Source of the DNA: Alicyclobacillus fructus
GTDB taxonomy: Bacteria > Bacillota > Bacilli > Alicyclobacillales > Alicyclobacillaceae
Length of the DNA: 64,000 bases
Assembly (NCBI RefSeq): GCF_017329605.1
Contig: NZ_JAFMTY010000003.1
Location: forward strand, 62,001-126,000
Direction of reading: 5' to 3'
In this document: piece after piece, positions 55,486 through 63,405 of the stretch
How the letters are laid out: every line of letters begins with the position of its first letter
How positions within the stretch are numbered: position 1 is the first letter of the stretch
The notes under the pieces: model-generated
The model's input: the letters and a program-made list of their open reading frames with translations, nothing else
Told to the model about the DNA's origin: nothing
The model's database searches: none
Made by a program: the position numbers and the translations under genes

Positions 55486-56763
55486 TTAAGGGAGATACGA
55501 CTCGTACGCCAGCGCGTAGAGCACGCGGATGAGGACCTCGATTCCGCGCCCGAGCGCGTCGCTCGATGTGAATTCATCCGGCGCATGGCTGACGCCGCCT
55601 CGACTCGGGACAAAAATCATCCCGCACGGCACGCTGCCAGCAAACGTCTGCGCGTCGTGGCCCGCTCCACTGAGAACGGGCATGGAGCTCCATCCCGCGT
55701 CGTTGCCGGCGCTGGAGATCAATGCGATGATGGATGGATCCATCGGCACGGGGGCCTGATTCATCCATGAGGTCAAGCGCACCGATGCTCGGCGCTCGGC
55801 GGCGATATTCGAGCACACGCTTTCGATTTCGCAGGCAAACAGATCAAGCTGCCGTTCGGAGGGATGGCGCACATCTAAGGAAAATGTCACCCGTCCAGGG
55901 ATGACGTTGACCGCGTTAGGTTCGACATGCCACTGTCCCGCCGTCAGCGTAAGGTCTGGAATGGCCGCGGCCCGTTCGAGCAGTTCGTTCAGCAGACTGC
56001 AAGCGCATGCCATCGCATCGACTCTCGCTTGCATCGACACCGTCCCCGCGTGCCCCGCGCGTCCCACGACTTCGATCCCATATCGCCGCTGGCCGACGAT
56101 CGCCGTGACGACACCAATATCCACGCCGGCCTCTTCGAGCTTCGAGCCTTGCTCCACGTGAAGTTCCACATAGGCGCCGACCGGTTGTCGGGATCGCCGG
56201 GATGCGGGAGGTAGATTCGCGTTCCGCATGGCGCGCTCGATGTCGATCCCGTCCTCATCGAGCACGCGAGGCAGGGGAGTTGGTTCGCGGCCTTCTGCCG
56301 CCGCCAAGGCGTTCGACGATCCCCAAAAGGCGACGGGGAAGCGCACCCCCTCTTCTTCCGCAAAGGACACGACATCCAACGGCAAGTGGGGCGGGCCGTA
56401 AGTGGCTCGCAGCCAACTGACTGCGATGAGACTAGCCACGATTCCGGCAGCGCCGTCAAAGCATCCGCCTTGGCGGACCGTGTCCACGTGAGAGCCTGTG
56501 AGGATGCGGCGTCCACCGGGAGAGGCCGGTTCGGAGCGGCCGTAGAGGTTGCCCACGTCGTCCCAGAACGTCAGGAGTCCTCTGGACGTCATCTCTCGTT
56601 CCAACCACGCCTGTGCCTCCCGCCACGCGGGGGTGTAGACGAGGCGCGTGATACCGCCCTCCGGCACGCTGCCGAATTGGGCCAACGAATGCAGCAGTTG
56701 CACCGCTTCGTGGCCCAAGGACTGCGCGTTGGGCCGCAAGTTCGGTTTGTGAGAAATGGACAT
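55486..56763 (-). CDS. allC: Allantoate amidohydrolase (M20 family)
   Basis: The enzyme hydrolyses allantoate to ureidoglycine/ureidoglycolate, ammonia and carbon dioxide. The 425-residue protein has the M20 binuclear metal motif GSHVDTVRQGGCFDG (His92, Asp103), EEEG at 136-139 and LHVEQG with His202, all typical of AllC and N-carbamoyl amino acid amidases. ATG 56763 lies four bases after the allantoinase stop, with AAAGGGCGTG in the end of that gene as ribosome binding site. Cotranscribed with allB. Confidence 0.88.
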   Translation of the reverse strand: MSISHKPNLRPNAQSLGHEAVQLLHSLAQFGSVPEGGITRLVYTPAWREAQAWLEREMTSRGLLTFWDDVGNLYGRSEPASPGGRRILTGSHVDTVRQGGCFDGAAGIVASLIAVSWLRATYGPPHLPLDVVSFAEEEGVRFPVAFWGSSNALAAAEGREPTPLPRVLDEDGIDIERAMRNANLPPASRRSRQPVGAYVELHVEQGSKLEEAGVDIGVVTAIVGQRRYGIEVVGRAGHAGTVSMQARVDAMACACSLLNELLERAAAIPDLTLTAGQWHVEPNAVNVIPGRVTFSLDVRHPSERQLDLFACEIESVCSNIAAERRASVRLTSWMNQAPVPMDPSIIALISSAGNDAGWSSMPVLSGAGHDAQTFAGSVPCGMIFVPSRGGVSHAPDEFTSSDALGRGIEVLIRVLYALAYESYLP

Positions 56764-56767
56764 GCTT

Positions 56768-58162
56768 TCACGCCCTTTCCGCATGAGATGAGTGTGCGGA
56801 CCGAATCCATTGGCCAATGCCTGCGGTTGGAAACGTGGGATCTCCGTGTGCCTGATACACCAAATGGCCACGGCACCACGTTTGCACCACGCGCGAAGAG
56901 AACGTCCGGCCGATATACGGGCTGTGGGGGTGGCGTTGGAACAGGTGTTCGGACCTCAGTGTATAGCTCTCGGCCGGGTTGATGATGGCGAGATCGGCGT
57001 CGGATCCAATTTGAATCACGCCTTTTCGGGGATATACGCCCAGCCGCTTGGCGGGATGCGTGGCGGTGAGGCGGGCCACGTCCACAAGTCGCAGTCCTTG
57101 GCGCAGTCCTTCGTCGAGCATGACCTCAAGGGTGGATTGTCCTCCGGCGATTCCGCCCCAAACGTCGAAGTAATTGCCGGATGCGGACCGTTTCATGTCC
57201 ATTGGACACGGCGAGTGATCCGAAGCGACGTCGTCAATGAGCCCGCGACGCAGGAGATCCCAAAGTGCGAGGCGCGTCTGTTCATCGCGGAGGGGTGGTG
57301 CGCACTTGGCCACGGGTCCGAGTCGTTCAAAGTCGTCGACGGTCAGCGCAAGGTAGTGAGGGCATGTTTCCAGTGTCACGTCCAAACCCTTTCGCTTGGC
57401 CTCTTGAACTCGATGCACAGACTCTGGGGTGCTGATATGTACGAAATGCAGTCGGCAGCCCGTCGCCTCGGCAAGCGTGAGAGCTCGTTGCACCGCCTCC
57501 AACTCAACCTCCGGGGGCCGCGAGGCTGCATAGTCGCGGGCCGTCAGGCGCCCCTCCCGTTCCAACTGACTCCTGATTGCGTCGGCAATGGCCCCGTTCT
57601 CCGCGTGCAAGAGCAAGGGAAGGCCCACCCTGGCCAGAATGCGCATCCCTTCATACAACGTTGCGTCATCCACTTGCACATAGCCGTGGTCTGCGCTGGG
57701 ACCACCTGGCGCGGATAGGAACGCCTTGAATCCGAGAACGCCTGCGTCGGCGAGCGGCTCGAGCTGATCCAAGCGATGAGGCACCAGCCCGCCCCAGAAC
57801 GCGAAGTCTATGACGGACTTACCCGTTGCGCACGCTTTCTTCTCCATGAGCGCCGAGGGGTCGATCGTCGGAGGGACGCCATTCAACGGCATATCCACGA
57901 ACAGTGTGCACCCTCCTGCGGCCAGCGCGCGGGAGCCTGTCTCAAATCCCTCCCAGTCGGTGCCCGGTTCGTTGAGGTGCACGTGTGCGTCGATGACGCC
58001 GGGCATCACCCAGTGTCCCGATACGTCCACCTGCACCTCCGCGCGGCCATCAATGGAGCCCATCGCCGCAATCCGCCCATTGGTAATGGCTAAATCCATC
58101 ATCAGCGCACTGGATTCCGTCACGACGAGCCCGTTGCGCAGAATCACGTCGTACACTGGCAT
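56768..58162 (-). CDS. allB: Allantoinase
   Basis: Allantoinase opens the ring of allantoin to allantoate. The 464 residues have the cyclic-amidohydrolase metal site: HVHLNEPG with His60 and His62, the carboxylated Lys146 in GFKAFLS, His186 (LLHAENG), His242 (HIST) and Asp315 (SDHSPC). HLNEPG and SDHSPCP are the forms of allantoinase rather than dihydropyrimidinase. ATG 58162 follows AAAGGACG. It is transcribed away from pucR and precedes allC. Confidence 0.9.
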   Translation of the reverse strand: MPVYDVILRNGLVVTESSALMMDLAITNGRIAAMGSIDGRAEVQVDVSGHWVMPGVIDAHVHLNEPGTDWEGFETGSRALAAGGCTLFVDMPLNGVPPTIDPSALMEKKACATGKSVIDFAFWGGLVPHRLDQLEPLADAGVLGFKAFLSAPGGPSADHGYVQVDDATLYEGMRILARVGLPLLLHAENGAIADAIRSQLEREGRLTARDYAASRPPEVELEAVQRALTLAEATGCRLHFVHISTPESVHRVQEAKRKGLDVTLETCPHYLALTVDDFERLGPVAKCAPPLRDEQTRLALWDLLRRGLIDDVASDHSPCPMDMKRSASGNYFDVWGGIAGGQSTLEVMLDEGLRQGLRLVDVARLTATHPAKRLGVYPRKGVIQIGSDADLAIINPAESYTLRSEHLFQRHPHSPYIGRTFSSRVVQTWCRGHLVYQAHGDPTFPTAGIGQWIRSAHSSHAERA

Positions 58163-58213
58163 CGTCCTTTCATGTAGATGTAAATGATCATGACAAATAG
58201 CGGATTTGAACCC

Positions 58214-58330
58214 ATTGTAGTCAGATGAATGTGAGAAAATCGATAGAACGCATACTCAAATTGCGAGGAAATCATCGTATAATTCGCATATAGCCGTTGG
58301 GTTCCTGATTTGTGCGTTATGTTTTATAAC
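58214..58330. promoter_or_regulatory. Divergent control region between allB and pucR
   Basis: Minus-strand TACAAT (58214-58219 on the plus strand as ATTGTA) is a likely -10 for allB with a poor -35. Plus-strand TATAAT at 58278-58283 is a likely -10 for pucR. A perfect inverted repeat GTTAT-GTTTT-ATAAC (58316-58330) lies in the pucR leader, and CGTTGGGTT near 58295 resembles a PucR box. On the minus strand TTCTCACAT near 58226-58234 resembles the TCTCAC motifs ahead of uraD. Roles are inferred. Confidence 0.5.
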
Positions 58331-58346
58331 ACAAGGGGGAAGCGCA

Positions 58347-59996
58347 ATGCGTGTCTCAGATTTGTTCGCACTTCCGGTTTTTGAAGGCGCCCGTTGGCTT
58401 GCTGGAAGAGAGGGAGGTTGGCGTACGGTCGAGTCCGTCAACATGATGGACGCGCCTGATATTCTCGACTTCCTAAAGCCTCATGAACTTCTCGTTACAA
58501 CGGCTTACGCTCTCCAAGGAGACACTGAGAAGTTGGTCCAACTCGTCCGCGAGATGGCGAAGAAGGGGTGCGCAGGACTTGCGTTGAAAACCCAGCGCTT
58601 TTGGTTCTCGATTCCTGAAGAAGTTGTGGCCGCAGCACGTGACGCGGCGTTTCCGCTGATCGAATTGCCGAACACATACGCCTTGGGCGAGATTGTGTCG
58701 GCTTGTATTGCCCATATGATGGATAGGAGGGCAGCTGAATGGTTGGAATCCATGCGGGCGCAGAGGGAGTTTGCCAGATGGATGATGGAGGGCAGGAGCT
58801 TGGACGATCTCCTGAACTCGTTGGAAAGGGCTATCGGTCGCCCGTTCGCCTTGTTGGAATGGACGGGAGAACGTTTGGCGGCGAGTGACGGGGTGGGAGA
58901 GACGGAGGTGTTGTCCGCTCGTTGGGCGGCGGTGTCTGCCGAACCCGGAAAGAGCATCTGGATGTGCGTGCGAGCTGGCAGTCGAGGAACCGAGATTGAG
59001 GCTTTTCCTGTGTGGATTGATCACCCATGTGCGTATCTTGTCGCTATCGGAGGACGCGTGAGTCATCTGCCCGGCTTTCAGCGCATGATGGCTGAGGTCA
59101 TGCCCGTCCTCTCTGTGGAAATGGGGAAGCGCCAGGCGGTTCGCGACGGCGCGCGCCGTGCCTCGGAATCGTATTTCGAAGCGGTGGTTTCCGCTGAACT
59201 CGCGACCGAAGCCGAGATCGTCACGGCGGGCAAGCCATACGGAATTCACCGCGCCGCGCTACACCAATGTGTTCTTCTCAGACCGTTCGCGATGTCTCGC
59301 GATACGCAGATCCGGCCGGCCATCCCGCGGTCGCGCGAAATGGAGCGGCTCGCGGAGTGGAGCAGGCGGTGGCTTCGGGAAGCGGGGGAAGACGTGTCCG
59401 TTTTCCTGTGGAATCGACACGTGGTCATCGTCCGCCATCTTCCCAGTCAGGACCAGGTGGGAACGGAGGAGACGTTTCGCGCCCTCCAGGCGCAGGCCTG
59501 GATGGCCATGGGATACCCCGTGTCGATTGGGATTGGCAACCCAGTGGGCAGTGTGGAAGGCTTGGCGCGCTCGCTGAAAGAAGCATGGAGCGCCTTGGAA
59601 GAAGAACAGCGCCGAGAGGGAGATCGCCCAGTCATTGCGAGGGCCGGCGTGCGAAACCTCTCGGATCTCGTACATCTTCTTCCACACGAAAAGTTGTGCG
59701 AATTCCGCGAGGCTGTCCTGGGGCCCATTCTTGCGCTACCCGCGGACGAGCGAGATGTATTGCTTCACACGTTGGCAACGTTTCTGGATTTGCACGGAAA
59801 CGTGGCGGAAACAGGAAAGCAACTGTACTTGCATCGAAATACAGTTTTATACCGCCTCAGCAAATGCGAGCAGTTGTGCAAGCTGTCGCTGAAAGACCCT
59901 GATGCGACGCTGCAAATTCGGCTGGCGCTTCACATTCATCGGCTGATGACTCGCGTTGATCCGCAGGCCCAACGAGTGTCCGGCGTATGGGGCTAA
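58347..59996 (+). CDS. pucR: Purine catabolism regulator PucR
   Basis: A 549-residue PucR-family transcription factor. The N-terminal ~125 residues are the purine catabolism regulatory domain (VSDLFALPVFEGARWLAGREGGWRTVESVNMMDAPDILDFLKPHELLVTTAYAL). A middle GAF/CdaR-like part follows, and the C-terminal PucR helix-turn-helix reads LATFLDLHGNVAETGKQLYLHRNTVLYRLSKCEQL. ATG 58347 follows AAGGGGGAAG. In B. subtilis PucR switches puc genes on with allantoin-type inducers. Its stop overlaps the convergent uraH stop. Confidence 0.92.
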   Translation: MRVSDLFALPVFEGARWLAGREGGWRTVESVNMMDAPDILDFLKPHELLVTTAYALQGDTEKLVQLVREMAKKGCAGLALKTQRFWFSIPEEVVAAARDAAFPLIELPNTYALGEIVSACIAHMMDRRAAEWLESMRAQREFARWMMEGRSLDDLLNSLERAIGRPFALLEWTGERLAASDGVGETEVLSARWAAVSAEPGKSIWMCVRAGSRGTEIEAFPVWIDHPCAYLVAIGGRVSHLPGFQRMMAEVMPVLSVEMGKRQAVRDGARRASESYFEAVVSAELATEAEIVTAGKPYGIHRAALHQCVLLRPFAMSRDTQIRPAIPRSREMERLAEWSRRWLREAGEDVSVFLWNRHVVIVRHLPSQDQVGTEETFRALQAQAWMAMGYPVSIGIGNPVGSVEGLARSLKEAWSALEEEQRREGDRPVIARAGVRNLSDLVHLLPHEKLCEFREAVLGPILALPADERDVLLHTLATFLDLHGNVAETGKQLYLHRNTVLYRLSKCEQLCKLSLKDPDATLQIRLALHIHRLMTRVDPQAQRVSGVWG

Positions 59997-60349
59997 CTGC
60001 CCCGATACGCCGTGAAGCTGGATGGGGTGATGAGGACAGGGATGTGATAGTGCTGTGAGGGAACGCTGATGTGGAATCGAACGCGCACGACGGGAAATAC
60101 GGTTTCTGCGCTGAGCAACCCGCCTGTTGCTTCGTAGTACGCCTTCGTGTGAAGAACGATTTCGTACTCGCCTGTTTCGATAGCGTGCCCTTCTGACAAG
60201 GGCTGGGGCGGACGGCCATCGGGTCCGGTCCTGCACTTGCTCACGCGATAAGGTTCCGGCACAAGACGCCAGAGTTCCACCTCGATCCCGCCGGCGGGGA
60301 CTCCCCGGGCGAGATCGAGAATGTGCGTCGTGATGCATCCCTGTGTCAT
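59993..60349 (-). CDS. uraH: 5-hydroxyisourate hydrolase
   Basis: The transthyretin-like enzyme that hydrolyses 5-hydroxyisourate to OHCU. The 118 residues have the N-terminal HILDLARGVPAGGIEVEL with His9 and the C-terminal signature YRGS (115-118), plus HYHIPVLITPSSF. ATG 60349 overlaps the uricase stop (ATGA), so it is coupled to that gene. Equivalent of B. subtilis PucM. Confidence 0.93.
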   Translation of the reverse strand: MTQGCITTHILDLARGVPAGGIEVELWRLVPEPYRVSKCRTGPDGRPPQPLSEGHAIETGEYEIVLHTKAYYEATGGLLSAETVFPVVRVRFHISVPSQHYHIPVLITPSSFTAYRGS

Positions 60350-61329
60350 GTCGCGGTCTCCCATTCTGTCTCGAAGTAGGGCCATTGTTCCGCTAGGTCG
60401 GCTCGCGTCATGGTGATCCCCTGGAAGCCGAAAGGCGGTCGAGGCTCGGTGTAGACCTGTCCGCGGCCGTCGGGTGTCTCGGCAATGCGTTCCCACGTCC
60501 GGTTCTGCGATTGGAACGTGATGGACTCGAGCTGTGGGAATCGGGCCAGCGCCAGCGCGCAGATCCGGTGAATCAGGTGTTGAATGGACCGGGTGTCCAG
60601 GGCATGGAAGACGGCTCCTGCGAGATCGCGGATTTGCTCTGCGAGGACATACCCTGTTGCTTGATCCGAAAGCGCGCTCTGCGAGTCGACGTATGTCCAT
60701 CGAGCGCTGAGAAACACGTACAGCGGTCGGTTGGAGTCCTCGGGGAGGGTGGTGTATTCGTCGCGGATATAGCCGACGAACGAGTTGCCGCGGATCTTGA
60801 TCAGGTGCAGGCCGTCCAGGCCGGAGCGGTGCCACACCACGAAAGGGGTCCCGTCCGGATGTCGTTCTATGCGGAGTTCTGCGCTCGACGATTCGTTGCG
60901 GCTGTGGAGAAAGACGAGATGGCTGTCTTGGAATCCTTCTGCGCTAGGCACGGGGACCGGGCGAAACACTTGTTCGTCCGCGTAGAGTTCCACGGCGCGC
61001 ACGTGGGGGTACGTTTCGAGAAAGCGGCGCCCTGCAAAAGCGAGAAAGCCATCCAGCGAAGGGCCCTCGTACAGCGCTGCGTGCTTAAGCAGAAAATTTT
61101 TCATGGAGTCCGTGGCGATTACGTCTGAATTGTCTCCGTCGCGAAATGATGGCAAGAACGCATCTCCTTCGACGGCGATTCGGACGCGAGCGCCAAATAC
61201 TGTCTGATCGCGGAATTTGACAGGCGACTCGTGAATCCGCGTCCACGCGCGAAGGGGTGCGTGGCACGTGCGATACACGTACACATCGTCTTTTCCGTAG
61301 TAGATGCCGAGCGGGGAGCGGCTCTCCAT
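60346..61329 (-). CDS. pucL: Urate oxidase (uricase)
   Basis: Cofactor-free uricase oxidises urate to 5-hydroxyisourate. The 327-residue protein has Lys13 in GIYYGKDDVYVYR and the catalytic Thr73-Asp74 in NSDVIATDSMKN, and shows the tandem T-fold layout with PFGFQGITMTRADL near the end. In B. subtilis PucL is fused to the OHCU decarboxylase domain; here the two are separate genes. ATG 61329 follows AAGGAGGTC at seven bases; the longer frame to 61398 is not needed. Confidence 0.93.
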   Translation of the reverse strand: MESRSPLGIYYGKDDVYVYRTCHAPLRAWTRIHESPVKFRDQTVFGARVRIAVEGDAFLPSFRDGDNSDVIATDSMKNFLLKHAALYEGPSLDGFLAFAGRRFLETYPHVRAVELYADEQVFRPVPVPSAEGFQDSHLVFLHSRNESSSAELRIERHPDGTPFVVWHRSGLDGLHLIKIRGNSFVGYIRDEYTTLPEDSNRPLYVFLSARWTYVDSQSALSDQATGYVLAEQIRDLAGAVFHALDTRSIQHLIHRICALALARFPQLESITFQSQNRTWERIAETPDGRGQVYTEPRPPFGFQGITMTRADLAEQWPYFETEWETAT

Positions 61330-61343
61330 CGTCGTGACCTCCT

Positions 61344-61847
61344 TCACGATCTCGTCGCGGCGCTCCGCGCCTTCAGGCGCTGAAGCGCGATACAACAAAT
61401 TTCTTCGAGGGCGCGCTGAAATTCGGTTTCCTGTGTCTGGTTCAAGCGCTCGCGCACGGACGCGAGGATGTCCTCGGGGCGCTTTCCATGTACGCAGAGG
61501 ATGAATGGGAATCCGTGCTTTTCCTCGTACGCTCGCGTCAGCTGTTGAAGTTCGGCTGCTCGCTCGGGGTCAAGGTTCGCGAGTCCCGATTGCCGCTGCT
61601 CTTGTGAGGACAACGCGCTCATGGGGCTTTGTTGGCCGAGGCGAGGATGCGCCTGAATGAGCGCCTCCTGCTCGCGCTGCGGGGCTTGGAACACAACGCA
61701 GCGAACGGCGCGCTCGACCTCCGCCCAATCGGAGAATGGACCGAGGTCATACAGGCGGGCGGCGAAGTGCGGAGAGTGTTCGAAGCAGTCTCCGTAGATC
61801 TCCGAGAAGGCGGCTCTCGTCAGTTCTTGCCACGCACCCGGTGTCAT
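61344..61847 (-). CDS. uraD: 2-oxo-4-hydroxy-4-carboxy-5-ureidoimidazoline decarboxylase
   Basis: OHCU decarboxylase makes S-allantoin, completing urate breakdown. The 167 residues form the helical UraD fold with the catalytic His67 in QAHPRLG and conserved ELTRAAFSEIYGDCFEHSPHFAAR and YEEKHGFPFILCVHGK. ATG 61847 follows GAGGTGAGGA; a GTG 15 bases upstream is an alternative. First gene of the uraD-pucL-uraH operon, 14 bases before the uricase start. Confidence 0.92.
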   Translation of the reverse strand: MTPGAWQELTRAAFSEIYGDCFEHSPHFAARLYDLGPFSDWAEVERAVRCVVFQAPQREQEALIQAHPRLGQQSPMSALSSQEQRQSGLANLDPERAAELQQLTRAYEEKHGFPFILCVHGKRPEDILASVRERLNQTQETEFQRALEEICCIALQRLKARSAATRS

Positions 61848-61883
61848 ACTCGTTGTCCTCACCTCGCCAGGCAACTTGCTGAG

Positions 61884-61913
61884 ATTGTACAGAGCGCCTG
61901 TCGCTTGCGTCAA
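61884..61913 (-). promoter_or_regulatory. Promoter of uraD-pucL-uraH
   Basis: On the minus strand TTGACG and TACAAT are 18 bases apart (plus-strand CGTCAA at 61908-61913, ATTGTA at 61884-61889). The start falls near 61877, about 30 bases before the uraD ATG. The -35 overlaps the first TCTCAC-type repeat. Confidence 0.7.
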
Positions 61914-61980
61914 TACATCTCACACAATGGAGCTTCCAAAAACGTCAATCTTCATTTTGGTCAATATATCTCACGCATGA
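61910..61980. repeat. Pair of direct repeats (TCAATAYATCTCACRCA) in divergent region
   Basis: TCAATACATCTCACACAATG at 61910-61929 and TCAATATATCTCACGCATGA at 61961-61980 agree at 17 of 20 positions and start 51 bases apart, nearly five helical turns. The first overlaps the -35 of the uraD promoter. They are likely binding sites for the regulator of this divergent region; PucR is the natural candidate but this is inferred. Confidence 0.7.
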
Positions 61981-62043
61981 TGCTGACCATCTGCTATCCT
62001 CGATGGAAATCGGTTTGCGCCATCGGCGCGCAGGAGGTCGGCC

Positions 62044-63405
62044 ATGCGGATTTTGATTCACGACGCGCAGATCATCACGATGAATGCACGCGACGAGATC
62101 GTCCACGGAGACTTGCTCATCGATGGCTCGCGGATCGCTGCTGTGGGCGATGTGGGACACCCGGGCGATGTCGATCGCGTCATCTCGGCCAAGGGGCTCG
62201 TCGCCATGCCGGGATTTGTCCAGACGCACGTTCACCTTTGTCAGACCTTGTTCCGCGGCATGGCGGATGACCTGGAACTCTTGGATTGGCTCAGAACGAG
62301 AATTTGGCCGCTCGAAGCGGCGCACGACGAGGAGTCGGTCTATGACTCCGCCATGCTCGGAATCGGCGAATTGATTCGGAGCGGGACCACGACCATCGTG
62401 GACATGGAGACGGTGCACCACACGGAGGCTGCTTTTCACGCCATTCGAGAGACGGGCATCCGTGCCGTCTCTGGCAAGGTCATGATGGATGACGGAGAAG
62501 GCGTGCCACCCGGGCTGCAGGAGACGACGGAGGCTTCGCTGGAGGAGAGTGTGCGCCTGCTTGAGGCGTGGCACGGCCGAGACGAGTCGCGCATTCGGTA
62601 CGCGTTCTGCCCGCGTTTCGTGTTGTCGTGCTCAGAGCCATTGCTCACGGCGGTCCGCGATTTGTCCCTCAAGTACCAGGTCGACGTCCACACGCACGCG
62701 GCCGAAAATCGGGACGAGATCGCGCTCGTCGAGGCCAGCCGAGGCATGCGCAACGTGGCCTATCTGGACCACTTGGGTCTGGCGAACGAACGGCTCATCC
62801 TGGCTCACTGCATCTGGCTGGATGAGCGTGAGCGCCAAATCTTGGCGCGCCGCGGCGTGCGCGTCGCCCATTGTCCCGGGTCCAATTGCAAACTGGCTTC
62901 TGGAATCGCCGATGTTCCCGCCCTCTTGTCGATGGGCTGCAAAACGGGCCTGGGTGCCGATGGAGCGCCCTGCAATAACAACCTGGACATGTTCCACGAG
63001 ATGCGGTATGCCGCCATGTTGCAGAAGGTGACGCGCGGAGCACTGGCGCTGTCGGCGCGCGACGTTCTGCGCATGGCAACCGTGGGGGGTGCGCACGTGG
63101 CGGGGCTTGAGAATGAGATTGGAAGCCTCGAGCCCGGCAAGCTTGCGGACATCATTCTGTTGGATCTCCGCGACTTTCACACCTATCCCTCCGTCGGTGT
63201 GGATCCCGTGAGTCGCGTGGTCTACTCGGCGACGCGCGACAACGTGGTCATGAGCATCATTCACGGGCGGATCGTGATGGAGGGCGGAGTGGTTCTGACG
63301 CTCGATCACGGCGACGTTCTGAAGCGAGCCGACCGATCCGCCAAGCGGGTGATGCGGCGGGCCTTTGGCGAAACGGGGGTGCCGAGCCATGCCGTGCAAG
63401 CCTGA
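62044..63405 (+). CDS. Trz/Atz-type amidohydrolase, probable purine deaminase
   Basis: A 453-residue metal-dependent deaminase of the TrzA/AtzA/guanine-deaminase superfamily. Metal and catalytic residues are His62 and His64 (THVHLCQ), His218 and Glu221 (HTHAAE), His255 (LAHC) and Asp306 (GLGADGAPCNNN). Relatives act on guanine, 8-oxoguanine, adenosine derivatives or s-triazines. Next to the uricase operon, a role feeding guanine-type purines into xanthine is plausible but unproven. ATG 62044 follows AGGAGGTCGG. It overlaps the following gene by 17 bases. Confidence 0.8.
   Translation: MRILIHDAQIITMNARDEIVHGDLLIDGSRIAAVGDVGHPGDVDRVISAKGLVAMPGFVQTHVHLCQTLFRGMADDLELLDWLRTRIWPLEAAHDEESVYDSAMLGIGELIRSGTTTIVDMETVHHTEAAFHAIRETGIRAVSGKVMMDDGEGVPPGLQETTEASLEESVRLLEAWHGRDESRIRYAFCPRFVLSCSEPLLTAVRDLSLKYQVDVHTHAAENRDEIALVEASRGMRNVAYLDHLGLANERLILAHCIWLDERERQILARRGVRVAHCPGSNCKLASGIADVPALLSMGCKTGLGADGAPCNNNLDMFHEMRYAAMLQKVTRGALALSARDVLRMATVGGAHVAGLENEIGSLEPGKLADIILLDLRDFHTYPSVGVDPVSRVVYSATRDNVVMSIIHGRIVMEGGVVLTLDHGDVLKRADRSAKRVMRRAFGETGVPSHAVQA

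Noticed and set aside
56768-58162. Dihydropyrimidinase/hydantoinase instead of allantoinase
   Set aside because: HLNEPG, SDHSPC and the uricase/allantoate neighbours fit allantoinase better, although substrate is not proven by motif.
59993-60835. A longer minus-strand protein covering HIU hydrolase plus an upstream extension
   Set aside because: The extension overlaps the uricase gene in another frame; the true protein starts at ATG 60349, which gives the usual length.
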